NCBI GenBank assembly: GCA_004293675.1
Contig: READ01000033.1
Coordinates: 1-64,000 of the forward strand
Direction: 5' to 3'
DNA: 64,000 nt
From: Betaproteobacteria bacterium
GTDB taxonomy: Bacteria; Pseudomonadota; Gammaproteobacteria; Burkholderiales; Casimicrobiaceae
Part shown: in pieces, positions 18,904 through 27,765 of the stretch
Numbering within the stretch: position 1 is the stretch's first letter
Layout of the letters: every line of letters starts with the position of its first letter
Notes under the pieces: model-generated
Told to the model about the DNA's origin: nothing
The model's input: only the letters and a program-made list of their open reading frames with translations
Databases searched by the model: none
Position numbers and translations under genes: made by a program

Positions 18904-19596
18904 ATGCAAAAGATTGCATTGGTGACAGGCGCACACGGCAATTTGGGACGAGCCGTCGTCGGGCGTTTTCTTGAAGATCAATACGCTGTGATCGGTGTCG
19001 ACGCCACTCAACACCCATCGAGTGGCCACGAATCAGCGGAGCGCTACGAATCGCACAGCGTCGACTTGATGAACGAAGACGCGGCCGGTGCATTTGTGCA
19101 GTCAGTGATCGCGAAGCACTCGCGCATCGACGTTGCCGTGCTCACCGTTGGCGGGTTCGCCATGGGGTCAATCGCCGAGACGAAAACCGCTGATATCGCG
19201 CATCAGTACAAACTTAATTTCGAGACGGCGTACAACGTTGCGCGACCCGTGTTTTTGCAGATGATGAATCAGGGCACCGGGCGATTGTTTTTGGTGGGCG
19301 CTCGCCCCGCATTATCGGCAACCGGCAGCAAAGGCATGATCGCCTACGGGCTTGCGAAATCGCTGATTTTTCGCCTAGCCGAGCTGATGAACGATGAAGC
19401 CGCGGGCACCGACGTTCACGTGGCCGTCATCGTCCCCAGCATCATTGATACGCCGCAGAACCGAGCCGCCATGCCTGATGCCGATTTCGCGAAGTGGGTG
19501 ACGCCAGAGGCGATTGCTGCAGTGATTGCCCGGCAGGTCAGCGACGCGCCCCACGCTCTGCACGAAAGCGTAGTCAAGGTTTACGGCGACGCATAG
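18904..19596 (+). CDS. Short-chain dehydrogenase/reductase
   Basis: 230 residues from the ATG at 18904, preceded by AAAAGGACAG; a GTG at 18901 is also possible. The Rossmann motif TGAHGNLG is at residues 8-15. The catalytic region is YGLAK (YxxxK) with a preceding VGARPALSAT; the usual Ser before the Tyr is not obvious. Shorter than typical SDRs (about 250) and of the divergent, DHPR-like kind. Substrate unknown. Last gene of the cluster opposite the LysR regulator. Confidence 0.82.
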   Translation: MQKIALVTGAHGNLGRAVVGRFLEDQYAVIGVDATQHPSSGHESAERYESHSVDLMNEDAAGAFVQSVIAKHSRIDVAVLTVGGFAMGSIAETKTADIAHQYKLNFETAYNVARPVFLQMMNQGTGRLFLVGARPALSATGSKGMIAYGLAKSLIFRLAELMNDEAAGTDVHVAVIVPSIIDTPQNRAAMPDADFAKWVTPEAIAAVIARQVSDAPHALHESVVKVYGDA

Positions 19597-19748
19597 CACA
19601 GCGGCCCTTTGCGGCGTTTCGTGTTGTCGACGCGACGCGACGTCGGCCGTCGCGCCGCGAACTGATTCCATGCAATCGGACTGAGCAGGTCGTTGCGTTG
19701 GTGGCATGCTGCCATGCGCACCCTAGAGTAGGACCGAGCGGCACGTTT

Positions 19749-20090
19749 CCAGAGACCTGATTCGTCGGATGCCTCGGGCAATGGGTTGGTGTCGGTCGTT
19801 TATCCGGCAGAACGACCGTGGTCAGCCACTGACGGTCTTTTCTTTGACACAGATTAGCGCAGATTCGACGTGGATGGCCGCAGATTTCTGTAAGAGGAAC
19901 CCGCCAGACAGGCACAGATCCCAGCTGACTTTTGCCTGCGGCACAGCCGAGGTGCGCTCCAAAAAAATCTGCGTAAATCTTTGCCAAATCTGCGCTAATC
20001 TGCGTCAAAAAAACAGACGTCACGCGCCCAGCTTTGCTACTTTGAAGTGTTTGAGCTTTGCTCCAGCTCGTTGCCTGAGCCGATGTCCAA
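19749..20090. repeat. Dispersed repeat of about 340 bp, copy 1
   Basis: The stretch from GATGCCTCGGGCAAT through a block of CAGATT-rich sequence, GATGGCCGCAGATTTCTG, an AAAAAATCTGCGT block, and TTGAAGTGTTTGAGCTTTG to CCTGAGCC aligns collinearly with 36142-36480. It contains inverted copies of GCAGATT / AATCTGC that would form a long stem. The open frames inside do not agree in frame between the copies, so it is probably non-coding. Confidence 0.75.
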
Positions 20091-20142
20091 ATTAGATTCC
20101 GACAAGCTGGAGCGATGCCAAATCGAAACGTTTATGCAAATT

Positions 20143-20172
20143 TTGCAAATACGAATGATTCGTGTTTATAAT
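20143..20172 (+). promoter_or_regulatory. Promoter with Fur-like operator upstream of hemP
   Basis: TTGCAA (20143-20148) and TATAAT (20167-20172) are 18 bp apart. The palindrome ACGAA-TGA-TTCGT (20151-20163) lies in the spacer, the position expected for a repressor such as Fur. The downstream iron-related genes support this reading; the match to the Fur consensus is partial. Confidence 0.6.
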
Positions 20173-20223
20173 ACGTTCCTATACAAATTTTGGTGTCGCT
20201 CTGGGTTCTGACGGTCGGAGCTT

Positions 20224-20466
20224 GTGGCTGGCGCTTCACAACCGTTAATGAAACTCGTTTCGCAAGTCGCAAACACACGTCAGTCCGAATCCGAGCATTC
20301 GCGAACACCGCATCCGGAGGCAGCGCTTGTATCGGTTCAGAGCGGCATCCGACGTACGACATCCGAGTCGCTGTTGGGCGGGTTCGCGGAAATGCAAATC
20401 ACCCACAACGGCTCGATTTATCGGCTTCGCACTACTGCGTTAGGCAAGCTGATCTTGACCAAATAG
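20224..20466 (+). CDS. hemP: Hemin uptake protein HemP
   Basis: 80 residues from the GTG at 20224, or 72 from an ATG at 20248. The C-terminal part ITHNGSIYRLRTTALGKLIL is the conserved HemP/HmuP signature. In Burkholderia-like bacteria HmuP helps activate haem or iron uptake genes; it is usually encoded just before a TonB receptor, as here. It lies downstream of the Fur-like promoter at 20143 and 90 bp before the receptor gene. Confidence 0.85.
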   Translation: MAGASQPLMKLVSQVANTRQSESEHSRTPHPEAALVSVQSGIRRTTSESLLGGFAEMQITHNGSIYRLRTTALGKLILTK

Positions 20467-20556
20467 TCGCGCAACACATCATTCAACTCGCACTAGCCAG
20501 CCATCGCAAGCCCGTGTCAACACACACTGTTTATCACGCAGATTCAAGGGCAATAC

Positions 20557-22878
20557 ATGGCACATTCGAAAGTATCTGGGCGTCACGCTCCGACGTCAAA
20601 AACCGCTAAGCAACCGGGAAACGTTCGATCGATTGCAAGGCATCGCGTTGATTGCGAAAGCGTGGCGCCGATACCAGTCAATCTCACTGACAAGCTGCTG
20701 CCACTGGGCGCTGCAATGCTTGCGGGCGTTTGCTTCGGTACGAATGTACAGGCACAAACACCGGCCGCTTCATCCGCAGTTTTGGCAGCGGAATCGACAC
20801 CCGCTGTAAGCCAGGGCGCTGCGACCAAAGTCACGGTCGACAAAGTCGAGCTCAGCGCGCATAAGGAGCACGAGCGATACCTAGCGCAGCAAACTCGCGT
20901 GGGCAAAACCCTGCAAAACCCGCACGATGTAGCGCAAGCATTGACGACGCTGCCCCAAGCGCTGCTGCACGATCAGCAAACGGGGCAATTGCGCGAGGCA
21001 CTGCGAAATGTGTCCGGTCTGACGTTTAACGCGGCGGAGGGCGGTCGAAGCGGCGACAACATGATGCTTCGCGGTTTCTATACGTTTGGCGACATGTACC
21101 TAGACGGTGTTCGCGATACGGCGCAGTACAACCGCGAGACATTTAATCTGGAACAAATCGATGTGCTCCGAGGCGCAGCCGCGATGCTCTTTGGTCGCGG
21201 TCAAGCCGGTGGCGTGATCAATCAGGTCAGTAAGCCCGCATTTTTGTTCGATCGAAACGTGCTCTCCGCGTCGGGCGGCACCGATGCGTATCGGCAATTC
21301 ACCGCTGATCTCAACAAAAAACTGGGCGACGATTCTGCGATCCGCGTTAACGTAATGCATCGCGACGAAGGTTCGTGGCGCAGCAATCCCGTCACCGGAA
21401 CGCAGCCCGAGCAGCATCGCAAAGGTGTTGCATTGGCGGTCGGCTATGGCATCGGCTCGAGCAACGAATTGACGGCGTCGCATGTGTCCACGTCCGCCCG
21501 TGACAACGCCGATTACGGGCTCTCGTTTGATCCATTGACACATCGTGTCAGTACCAAATTTCCAGCCAGCACTTTTTGGGGCGTTGACGCGAATTTCTAC
21601 AACAGCGACGCGGCGCTTTCGACACTCGTCTACACCCATCGTTTCGCCAATCGCGCCGCGTGGCGCACGCAAGTGCGCTATGCCGATTATCAATACGCGT
21701 ACTGGGCGTCGGCACCTTCGGCTACGGTCGCTCCGAGCGTATTTGGGAACTCGCCGAAAACACGACGAAGTGACACACGAAATCTGGCCGTGCAGTCAGA
21801 CTACAACCAAAAGTTTTCAGCGCTTGGCATGAAGCACGATTTCATCGCGGGTGTTGAATACTTGGACGAAGACTCGGTACGTTGGTCGCTGGTCAATGTC
21901 GGCACGACCGCCGCTCCGAACTACACGATTAGCAACGTTGGAACTGCAACGACCTATGATGGAAAAAGTCATGCTGCGTTTGTGCAAGACACCATTGAAT
22001 TTGTCCCAATGTGGAAGGCGACGCTCGGTTTTCGCCGTGATCAACTCAGGGCAAATTATTCGTCACTCACTTCACCCAAACTCGAATTTGGGCAGAACAG
22101 TTGGCGCACTGGCTTGTCGTTTCAACCCAACGACGACACGCACTTTTATCTGAGCGCCAGCGATTCGTTTAGCCCTACGGCTGACTTGTATCAGTTATCA
22201 GGCGGGGCGTATCCGGCAGAGCGCGGACGGGTGTATGAACTGGGTGCGAAGTTACTTTTCCTCGAGGGAGACTTGGCACTTCGTGGCGCGATTTATCGCG
22301 CCGACAAATCGTGGGAACGCAACAACGATCTCGAATCAACTGCCGCGATCCTCACCAAGAAGCGTCGAACCGATGGCGTTGAACTTGAATTGGCCGGTCG
22401 CGTCACTCGACAGTGGGAAGTTTTTGCGGGGCTGGCACTAATGCGCGCATCAATTCTTGACGTTGCCGAAAATCGAAATGCACTCACCGGTGTCATCACC
22501 CTCGCCGACCCGCGGCTTCAAGGTCAGCGCGCGCGAAACACGCCGCCGTACACGGTTAACGTTTGGAGCACGTATAAGTTGGATGATTCGTGGAAGATCG
22601 GTCTCGGCGCTGAGCTCAAGGGCAAGCGATTGGTGTACAGCCCGTCAACAGCCAACGCAAGCGCGATCTTTACCGACGGGGCATTTACGCCCAACACGGC
22701 ACCCGCTTACGCGCGCTGGGACGCGATGGTGGCCTACGAGCGGCCCACGTGGGCGCTACGGCTCAACGTGAAAAATCTGACCGATAAGCGCTACTTTGAA
22801 TCGCTCTATGACAACGGCGGTTTCGCGGTACCAGGCCCCAGCCGTACGGCGATTGTGTCAGCCGAGTACAAGTTTTAG
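20557..22878 (+). CDS. TonB-dependent siderophore receptor (Fiu-like)
   Basis: 773 residues. An N-terminal signal region is unusually long: the hydrophobic stretch and Ala-x-Ala-like site (VCFGTNVQAQ) occur near residue 60-67. The plug domain follows (LREALRNVSGLTFNAAEGG, MLRGF, IDVLRGAAAMLFGRGQAGGVIN), then the beta-barrel ending in a terminal aromatic (EYKF). Catecholate receptors of the Fiu type are commonly paired with PiuC, encoded directly downstream, which supports an iron-catecholate substrate. Expression is probably iron-repressed through the promoter before hemP. Confidence 0.9.
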   Translation: MAHSKVSGRHAPTSKTAKQPGNVRSIARHRVDCESVAPIPVNLTDKLLPLGAAMLAGVCFGTNVQAQTPAASSAVLAAESTPAVSQGAATKVTVDKVELSAHKEHERYLAQQTRVGKTLQNPHDVAQALTTLPQALLHDQQTGQLREALRNVSGLTFNAAEGGRSGDNMMLRGFYTFGDMYLDGVRDTAQYNRETFNLEQIDVLRGAAAMLFGRGQAGGVINQVSKPAFLFDRNVLSASGGTDAYRQFTADLNKKLGDDSAIRVNVMHRDEGSWRSNPVTGTQPEQHRKGVALAVGYGIGSSNELTASHVSTSARDNADYGLSFDPLTHRVSTKFPASTFWGVDANFYNSDAALSTLVYTHRFANRAAWRTQVRYADYQYAYWASAPSATVAPSVFGNSPKTRRSDTRNLAVQSDYNQKFSALGMKHDFIAGVEYLDEDSVRWSLVNVGTTAAPNYTISNVGTATTYDGKSHAAFVQDTIEFVPMWKATLGFRRDQLRANYSSLTSPKLEFGQNSWRTGLSFQPNDDTHFYLSASDSFSPTADLYQLSGGAYPAERGRVYELGAKLLFLEGDLALRGAIYRADKSWERNNDLESTAAILTKKRRTDGVELELAGRVTRQWEVFAGLALMRASILDVAENRNALTGVITLADPRLQGQRARNTPPYTVNVWSTYKLDDSWKIGLGAELKGKRLVYSPSTANASAIFTDGAFTPNTAPAYARWDAMVAYERPTWALRLNVKNLTDKRYFESLYDNGGFAVPGPSRTAIVSAEYKF

Positions 22879-22903
22879 TCAATCCCGTCACCGACCCACG
22901 ACC

Positions 22904-23590
22904 ATGCTCATCACGCTCGAATCCGTACTCAATCCCAAAGAGTTGCAACGCTGTCAGACGTTGCTTCATGCGGCGAGCTGGTCGGGTGGCGAAATCACTG
23001 CGGGCAAACAATCCGCACTCGCTAAAAATAATCAACAACTCGATGAGCAGTCACCGCAACTTGGCGAGCTGCGCGCCATCGTTATGACTGCGCTGTCGCG
23101 GCACGCCATTTTTTTTAGCGCGGCGTTGCCCAAGCAAGTCTTTCCGCCGCTGTTTAATCGCTACAGTGGATCGACCAATTCGTTTGGTGCGCATGTCGAC
23201 GGCGCGATGCGGCCGCTGCCCGACGGTCGGGGCTACCTTCGCACCGATCTGTCGGCAACACTCTTTCTGAGTGAACCAGCGAGCTACGACGGTGGTGAGC
23301 TTATCGTTGCCGATGCCATGGGCGAGCGAAGCGTGAAGCTCGCCGCAGGCAGTATGGTGCTCTATTCAGCCACTACAGTCCACCGGGTGGCACCGGTGAC
23401 GCGCGGCGAGCGCCTGGCCTGCTTTACGTGGCTGCAAAGCATGGTGCCCGACGATGGTCAACGTCATTTGCTCTTTGAGATGGACATGGCGCTGCTGGCG
23501 CTTCGCCAAAGGCTCGGCGATCACGATAGCGCGGTGGTCGCGCTGACCGGCACGTATCACAATTTGCTTCGGCGCTGGGGCGCGGTGTAG
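22904..23590 (+). CDS. piuC: PKHD-type Fe(II)/2-oxoglutarate hydroxylase
   Basis: 228 residues from the ATG at 22904. The iron ligands are visible as HVDGAM (H-x-D) and a distal H in VHRVAPVTRGERLACFTW, where the R binds 2-oxoglutarate; FNRYSGSTNSFGAHVD is typical of YbiX/PiuC. The gene lies 25 bp after the Fiu-like receptor, the usual pairing. PiuC has been tied to iron uptake and to susceptibility to siderophore-drug conjugates, but its physiological substrate is unknown. Confidence 0.9.
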   Translation: MLITLESVLNPKELQRCQTLLHAASWSGGEITAGKQSALAKNNQQLDEQSPQLGELRAIVMTALSRHAIFFSAALPKQVFPPLFNRYSGSTNSFGAHVDGAMRPLPDGRGYLRTDLSATLFLSEPASYDGGELIVADAMGERSVKLAAGSMVLYSATTVHRVAPVTRGERLACFTWLQSMVPDDGQRHLLFEMDMALLALRQRLGDHDSAVVALTGTYHNLLRRWGAV

Positions 23591-23652
23591 CGGTGCAGCG
23601 GTTGCGCGTAACTATCAACAGGCTATGAATGGTAATTGGCTTTACTGACCAA

Positions 23653-23737
23653 TGCCTTATTAAATGTGGGCTACATTTGAATTTACTAATGTATAGAAAA
23701 ATACAAATATCTAAATCAAGGCCAAGTATTAAAGGGC
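23653..23737. repeat. AT-rich 85-bp intergenic element, copy 3
   Basis: Begins TGCCTTATTAAATGTGGGC and ends GGCCAAGTATTAAAGGGC, with an AT-rich centre. Between convergent piuC (+) and mltF (-). Confidence 0.68.
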
Positions 23738-23764
23738 TTTTATAAAATAAGTTGTAAGCGCAGC

Positions 23765-25177
23765 TCACTGAATTCGCAACCGCGGCTGATGCGGTGGTTC
23801 CAGGCGCAATAACACGTCGTAGTAAGCCCGCACCGCTTCAACATATTCGACCGGCATGCCGCAGCGACAGGGGCCGAGCTTGAATTGCGACGCCACTTCG
23901 GGATTGGCTAGCAGCGGCAAATGGCGGCGAACGTCGGGCCACATGTCGGGATTTTTCTTGCCGCGCTGCGTTAGGATTCGCGCGTTTTCGACATGGCCCA
24001 AACCGATGTTGTAAGCGGCCAGTGCGAGCCACGTTTTATCGGGCTCTTGGATACGCGCGTGAAGCCCGTCGCGCTTGAGCTCCAGCAAATACCTGGCACC
24101 ACCCATGATCGACGAATACGGATCCAAGCGATCCACACCGTAGCGCTTCGCCGTGTCTTCGGTGAACTGCATGATGCCGCGTACGCCCGTTTCTGATGTG
24201 GCGTCTGCGTTCCAGTGCGACTCTTGATACGCCAGCGCCGCCAAAAGCCGCCACTCAATGCCGTAGCGCTCTTGTGCTTCCTGAAACCACCGTCGATAGC
24301 GCGGCAACACGCTGCCAACACGGTCAGTGAAAATTTCAAAATCCGCCGCGCGACGCGATTGCGGAAAGCCGAAATAGCGATCCAACACGCGCGGCATTTG
24401 GCCTTCGCGCACTAAGCGCTGCAAGAACTGATCGGCGTCTTCTCGCAGCAGCGGCGAATTGACGGAAAACAGCCACGCACGGGCGATTGCGGGCTGCACA
24501 CTAAAGGCGCGCTGGGTGTCGTAATGGAAGTGCCGCGACGCGTTAAACGTATCGTCTTCAACAATGGCGTAGGGCACTTCGTCGTCACCCACGGCCGCGA
24601 TCAATGCCTCATCGTCGTTTTTCGTGTCGACCGAAAAAACGATACTTGGATTTTTTCGTTTGAGTTCATCAAAGCGCGGGTTGGAAAAAATACGCGAACT
24701 CACCACCACGCGCTTGGGTAGCAGTTCGGCCAAGGATTTGGGTTGAAATTTGTTGGGGGTGTGCAAAAGCGCCCAACCGCTTTCGTGATATTTGGTTTTG
24801 GTCGCGAGTTCGGTCGCGGAAAGCCCTAAATTGCTCGCACCCAGCGCCACGATATCGAGCTCACCCTTAAACAGCGCCCGCCGCGCTGATTCAGGATCGG
24901 CAAACGTTTTCCAGTCGACTCCGCTCTTTCGGGTGGTCGCAAAGGCGTACACCAAATCGTGCTCCAAGCCAGCGCGCTCGCCGTTGGGATCTTCGTAATA
25001 CACGGTAGGATGAATCATCACACCCACCCGCAATTTGGGCTGAGCACTTGATTTTTCGCCGATTTTTCTCGAAATGCTCGCGGCGGTCTGCGCGTCGAGC
25101 CAGTGCGCAATCTGAAACGGCAACCCCACCACCAGGGCTGCCAGAGCAATCAATAAAAACGTTCGCAGACCAAACAT
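23765..25177 (-). CDS. mltF: Membrane-bound lytic murein transglycosylase F
   Basis: 470 residues. A hydrophobic N-terminal anchor (about 5-22) precedes a periplasmic binding-like domain (LRVGVMIHPTVYYEDPNGERAG...) and a C-terminal SLT domain with catalytic Glu in ALAYQESHWNADATSETGVRG and the motif GIMQFTEDTAKRYGV. This order is diagnostic of MltF, which cleaves peptidoglycan to 1,6-anhydromuramyl products and is modulated through its N-terminal domain. The start is divergent from ffs. Confidence 0.93.
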   Translation of the reverse strand: MFGLRTFLLIALAALVVGLPFQIAHWLDAQTAASISRKIGEKSSAQPKLRVGVMIHPTVYYEDPNGERAGLEHDLVYAFATTRKSGVDWKTFADPESARRALFKGELDIVALGASNLGLSATELATKTKYHESGWALLHTPNKFQPKSLAELLPKRVVVSSRIFSNPRFDELKRKNPSIVFSVDTKNDDEALIAAVGDDEVPYAIVEDDTFNASRHFHYDTQRAFSVQPAIARAWLFSVNSPLLREDADQFLQRLVREGQMPRVLDRYFGFPQSRRAADFEIFTDRVGSVLPRYRRWFQEAQERYGIEWRLLAALAYQESHWNADATSETGVRGIMQFTEDTAKRYGVDRLDPYSSIMGGARYLLELKRDGLHARIQEPDKTWLALAAYNIGLGHVENARILTQRGKKNPDMWPDVRRHLPLLANPEVASQFKLGPCRCGMPVEYVEAVRAYYDVLLRLEPPHQPRLRIQ

Positions 25178-25221
25178 TCATTCGCCGGTAACCAAATTCG
25201 TCGGTCAGTATACGCAACGCC

Positions 25222-25227
25222 TATAAT
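25222..25227 (+). promoter_or_regulatory. -10 box of the 4.5S RNA gene
   Basis: TATAAT ends 7 bp before the predicted 5' end of the SRP RNA. A good -35 match at the usual spacing is not seen. Confidence 0.6.
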
Positions 25228-25234
25228 TGATCTC

Positions 25235-25328
25235 GGTGGGTCGCCCCGCATGTTCAAGTCGTGAACCTGGTCAGGTCCGGAAGGAAGCAGCCACAGCGGT
25301 GTAGGCAGTGCCGGGGGAACGGCTCACC
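25235..25328 (+). ncRNA. ffs: Signal recognition particle 4.5S RNA
   Basis: The conserved apical core GTCAGGTCCGGAAGGAAGCA followed by GCC...GGTG is unmistakable. The flanks GGTGGG...CCCCGCA and TGCCGGGG...CTCACC pair to give the long bacterial hairpin of about 94 nt. The RNA binds Ffh and targets membrane proteins to SecYEG. The location just upstream of dnaX is a widespread arrangement. Confidence 0.95.
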
Positions 25329-25400
25329 ACTTCGCTTTTGCGTTTGAGCGACGAAATTGCTTTGTCGCTCAACGCTTGCCGTGCTCACGCACTGTCTGCG

Positions 25401-25728
25401 CGCTGGCTTCGCGCACTTTCGCCGCTCAAACGCAAAAGCGACGCGCGGTGGCTTATACGGCGCGATCGCGTCGTCGCTGGGTTCTCGCCGTGCTCACGCA
25501 CTGTCTTCGCACCCGCTCCTAGCGCTCATCGCCGTCTAAGCGTAAAAGTGGCGCTCCTACTGCGCGTTGGCTTCGCGCACTTTCGCCGCTCAAACGCAAA
25601 AGCGGCGCGCGGTGGCTTATACGGCGCGATCGCGTCGTCGCTGGGTTCTCGCCGTGCTCACGCACTGTCTTCGAACCCGCTCCTAGCGCTCATCGCCGTC
25701 TAAGCGTAAAAGTGGCGCTCCAACTGCT
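25401..25728. repeat. Tandem duplication of a 164-bp unit
   Basis: The block starting TGGCTTCGCGCACTTTCGCC at 25404 recurs at 25568 with only a few substitutions, a period of 164 bp. Because 164 is not a multiple of three, frames differ between copies, so open frames here are incidental. It lies between ffs and dnaX. Confidence 0.8.
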
Positions 25729-25751
25729 TTGGTTTCGCGCAATTCCCCCCT

Positions 25752-26050
25752 CCGTTCGTGGTGAGCCTGTCGAACCATGAACGGCACGTGAGCAGCGATC
25801 TCGGCTTTTGCGCAACCGCACGCTCCTTGTAGTTCATGGTTCGACAAGCTCACCACGAACGGAACCGGGCCGACGCAAGTTCATGGTTCGACAAGCTCAC
25901 CACGAACGGAACCGGGCCGACGCAAGTTCTGGTTCGACAAGCTCACCACGAACGGAACCGGGCCGACGCAAGTTCATGCTTCGACAAGCTCACCACGAAC
26001 GGGATTACGCGCATCGAAGTGCAGGGTTCGCCAAGCTCACCACGAACGGA
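25752..26050. repeat. Cluster of the TTCGACAAGCTCACCACGAA repeat (five direct, one inverted)
   Basis: Copies of GGTTCGACAAGCTCACCACG start near 25838, 25885, 25931, 25978 and 26025, i.e. a period of 46-47 bp, with nearly identical linkers in the first three intervals. An inverted copy GTTCGTGGTGAGCCTGTCG lies at about 25754. This is a known class of dispersed bacterial palindromic repeat; similar units occur in the 45.3-45.7 kb array. It abuts the dnaX start. Confidence 0.8.
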
Positions 26051-26097
26051 GGCGCTCGCTTCTACAATGAGGCATTGACGTTTTTCGCGACACCCCT

Positions 26098-27735
26098 TTG
26101 ACCGCCTCCCTAGCCCTAGCTCGCAAATACCGCCCGCGCAATTTTTCGGAATTGATGGGGCAGGAGCACGTTGTCAAAGCGCTCTCACACGCGCTTGAAA
26201 CCGGTCGCTTGCACCAAGCGTATTTGCTCACTGGCACTCGCGGCGTTGGTAAAACTACGATCGCGCGAATCCTCGCCAAAACGCTTAACTGCGAAACCGG
26301 CGTCACGCCCATGCCGTGCGGCGTTTGTCAAACTTGCGTGGATATTGACGCAGGACGCTTTCCCGATTTATTAGAGCTCGATGCCGCATCAAATACCGGC
26401 GTCGACAACATGCGCGAAATCATCGACAACGCGCTCTACGCACCCACGGCAGGTCGCTACAAGGTCTACCTGATCGACGAAGTGCACATGCTCAGCAAGA
26501 GCGCGTTTAACTCGATGCTTAAAACGCTCGAAGAGCCTCCCGAGCATGTGAAGTTTGTGCTGGCCACCACCGATCCGCAAAAGATTCCGGTGACGGTGTT
26601 GTCGCGCTGTTTGCAATTCGCGTTGAAGCAGTTTCCGCCAGAGCGCGTGGCCGAGCAATTGCACAAAGTGCTGACCGCCGAAAACGTCCCGTTTGACGCG
26701 CCGGCATTGCGCCTGATCGGTGACGCCGCCCAAGGTTCCATGCGCGATGCGCTGTCGATCACCGACCAAGCCATTGCTTTTGGTAATGGCCGCGTTGAAG
26801 AGCAGCAAGTTCGGCAAATGCTCGGAAACGTGGATCGCGATTTCGTTTGGCGTGTGCTCGACGCCGTGGTTGCGCGCGATGCGGCTGCGCTCAATGCCGA
26901 GGTGGAACGATGCTTCGATCAAGCGCTCGCTGCTGACGATGCGCTGGCCCAGCTCGCTCGCGCTTTGCATCGCGTGGCGTTGCTGCAAGCCGTGCCAAGC
27001 TCGGTTGATGCTGACGATCCGTTTTTCGCTCACATCCATCGCGTTGCCTCAGCCTTGTCAGCCGAGGAGGTGCAGCTCTACTATCAAATCGCGCTGCACG
27101 GTCGAGATGATTTGCGCTTGGCGCCGGATGAGCAAACCGCACTGATGATGACTTTTTTGCGGTTGTTGGCGTTTGCGCCTTCGACAGGCGGAGAGCCGAA
27201 GCGGGAAGCACCGATGGCTGCGAGTTCATCGCCGACTCGCGCTCCGGAGCCACGCTCCGTGGTGGGCGTTGGCTCTGCTGCTTCACCCGAATCCAGCATC
27301 GCAACACCCTCTCCCCCGCCCTCCCCCCCGGGGGGAGGGAGTCAGATGGCTGAGTCGCGCGAGTTTGACGGGGATTGGTTAAAGCTCGTCGCCGCGCTTC
27401 CGTTGGCGGCGTTGGCACGCGAGCTGGCTCGTCATAGCGTGTTGGTGAGTTTTGAGAAATCGATGGTTCGCCTCGCATTGCCGCAAGATAAGCGACCGCT
27501 GGTGACGCAAAAAGATCGCCTGGCCACGACGCTCAGCGAATACTTCGGTCGATCATTGAAGATCGACATTGATCTCACCGATGGCGCAGGCGAGTCACTC
27601 GCCACGCGCGACGTTCGCGTGAAAGACGAAAAACAAGCCGCCGCAGAGGCCGCGTTTATGGCCGACCCCGCCGTGCAGGTATTGCTCAACGAGGGCGGAG
27701 GCAGGGTGCGGGCGGGTAGCATTCAAGCTGTGTAA
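26098..27735 (+). CDS. dnaX: DNA polymerase III subunit tau/gamma
   Basis: 545 residues. The clamp-loader AAA+ ATPase: RKYRPRNFSELMGQEHVVKAL, Walker A GTRGVGKTT, the zinc-binding cysteines (CETGVTPMPCGVCQTC), Walker B VYLIDEVHML and the SRC motif LSRCLQF. Domain III ends near residue 355. A Pro/Ser/Gly linker (about 365-420) contains repeat-derived sequence, followed by a tau-type C-terminal domain (DGDWLKLVAALPLAALARELA). The start is TTG at 26098. A CCCCCCCGGGGGG hairpin at 27323-27335 may allow a -1 frameshift to a stop at 27351-27353, giving a product of about 417 residues. First gene of dnaX-ybaB-recR. Confidence 0.95.
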   Translation: MTASLALARKYRPRNFSELMGQEHVVKALSHALETGRLHQAYLLTGTRGVGKTTIARILAKTLNCETGVTPMPCGVCQTCVDIDAGRFPDLLELDAASNTGVDNMREIIDNALYAPTAGRYKVYLIDEVHMLSKSAFNSMLKTLEEPPEHVKFVLATTDPQKIPVTVLSRCLQFALKQFPPERVAEQLHKVLTAENVPFDAPALRLIGDAAQGSMRDALSITDQAIAFGNGRVEEQQVRQMLGNVDRDFVWRVLDAVVARDAAALNAEVERCFDQALAADDALAQLARALHRVALLQAVPSSVDADDPFFAHIHRVASALSAEEVQLYYQIALHGRDDLRLAPDEQTALMMTFLRLLAFAPSTGGEPKREAPMAASSSPTRAPEPRSVVGVGSAASPESSIATPSPPPSPPGGGSQMAESREFDGDWLKLVAALPLAALARELARHSVLVSFEKSMVRLALPQDKRPLVTQKDRLATTLSEYFGRSLKIDIDLTDGAGESLATRDVRVKDEKQAAAEAAFMADPAVQVLLNEGGGRVRAGSIQAV

Positions 27736-27765
27736 TTCGTCCTGTTTCGACTAAAGGAAGACAAA

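Noticed and set aside
19769-20095. Open frames inside the 340-bp repeat
   Set aside because: The second copy of the repeat does not keep the frame.
25832-26050. Regular 46-47-bp direct repeats resembling a CRISPR array
   Set aside because: The spacers are nearly identical to each other, the repeat is a known dispersed palindrome class, and no cas genes are near.
25308-26101. Open frames between ffs and dnaX
   Set aside because: They are translations of tandem repeats (low-complexity His/Arg-rich products) and not conserved in frame between units.
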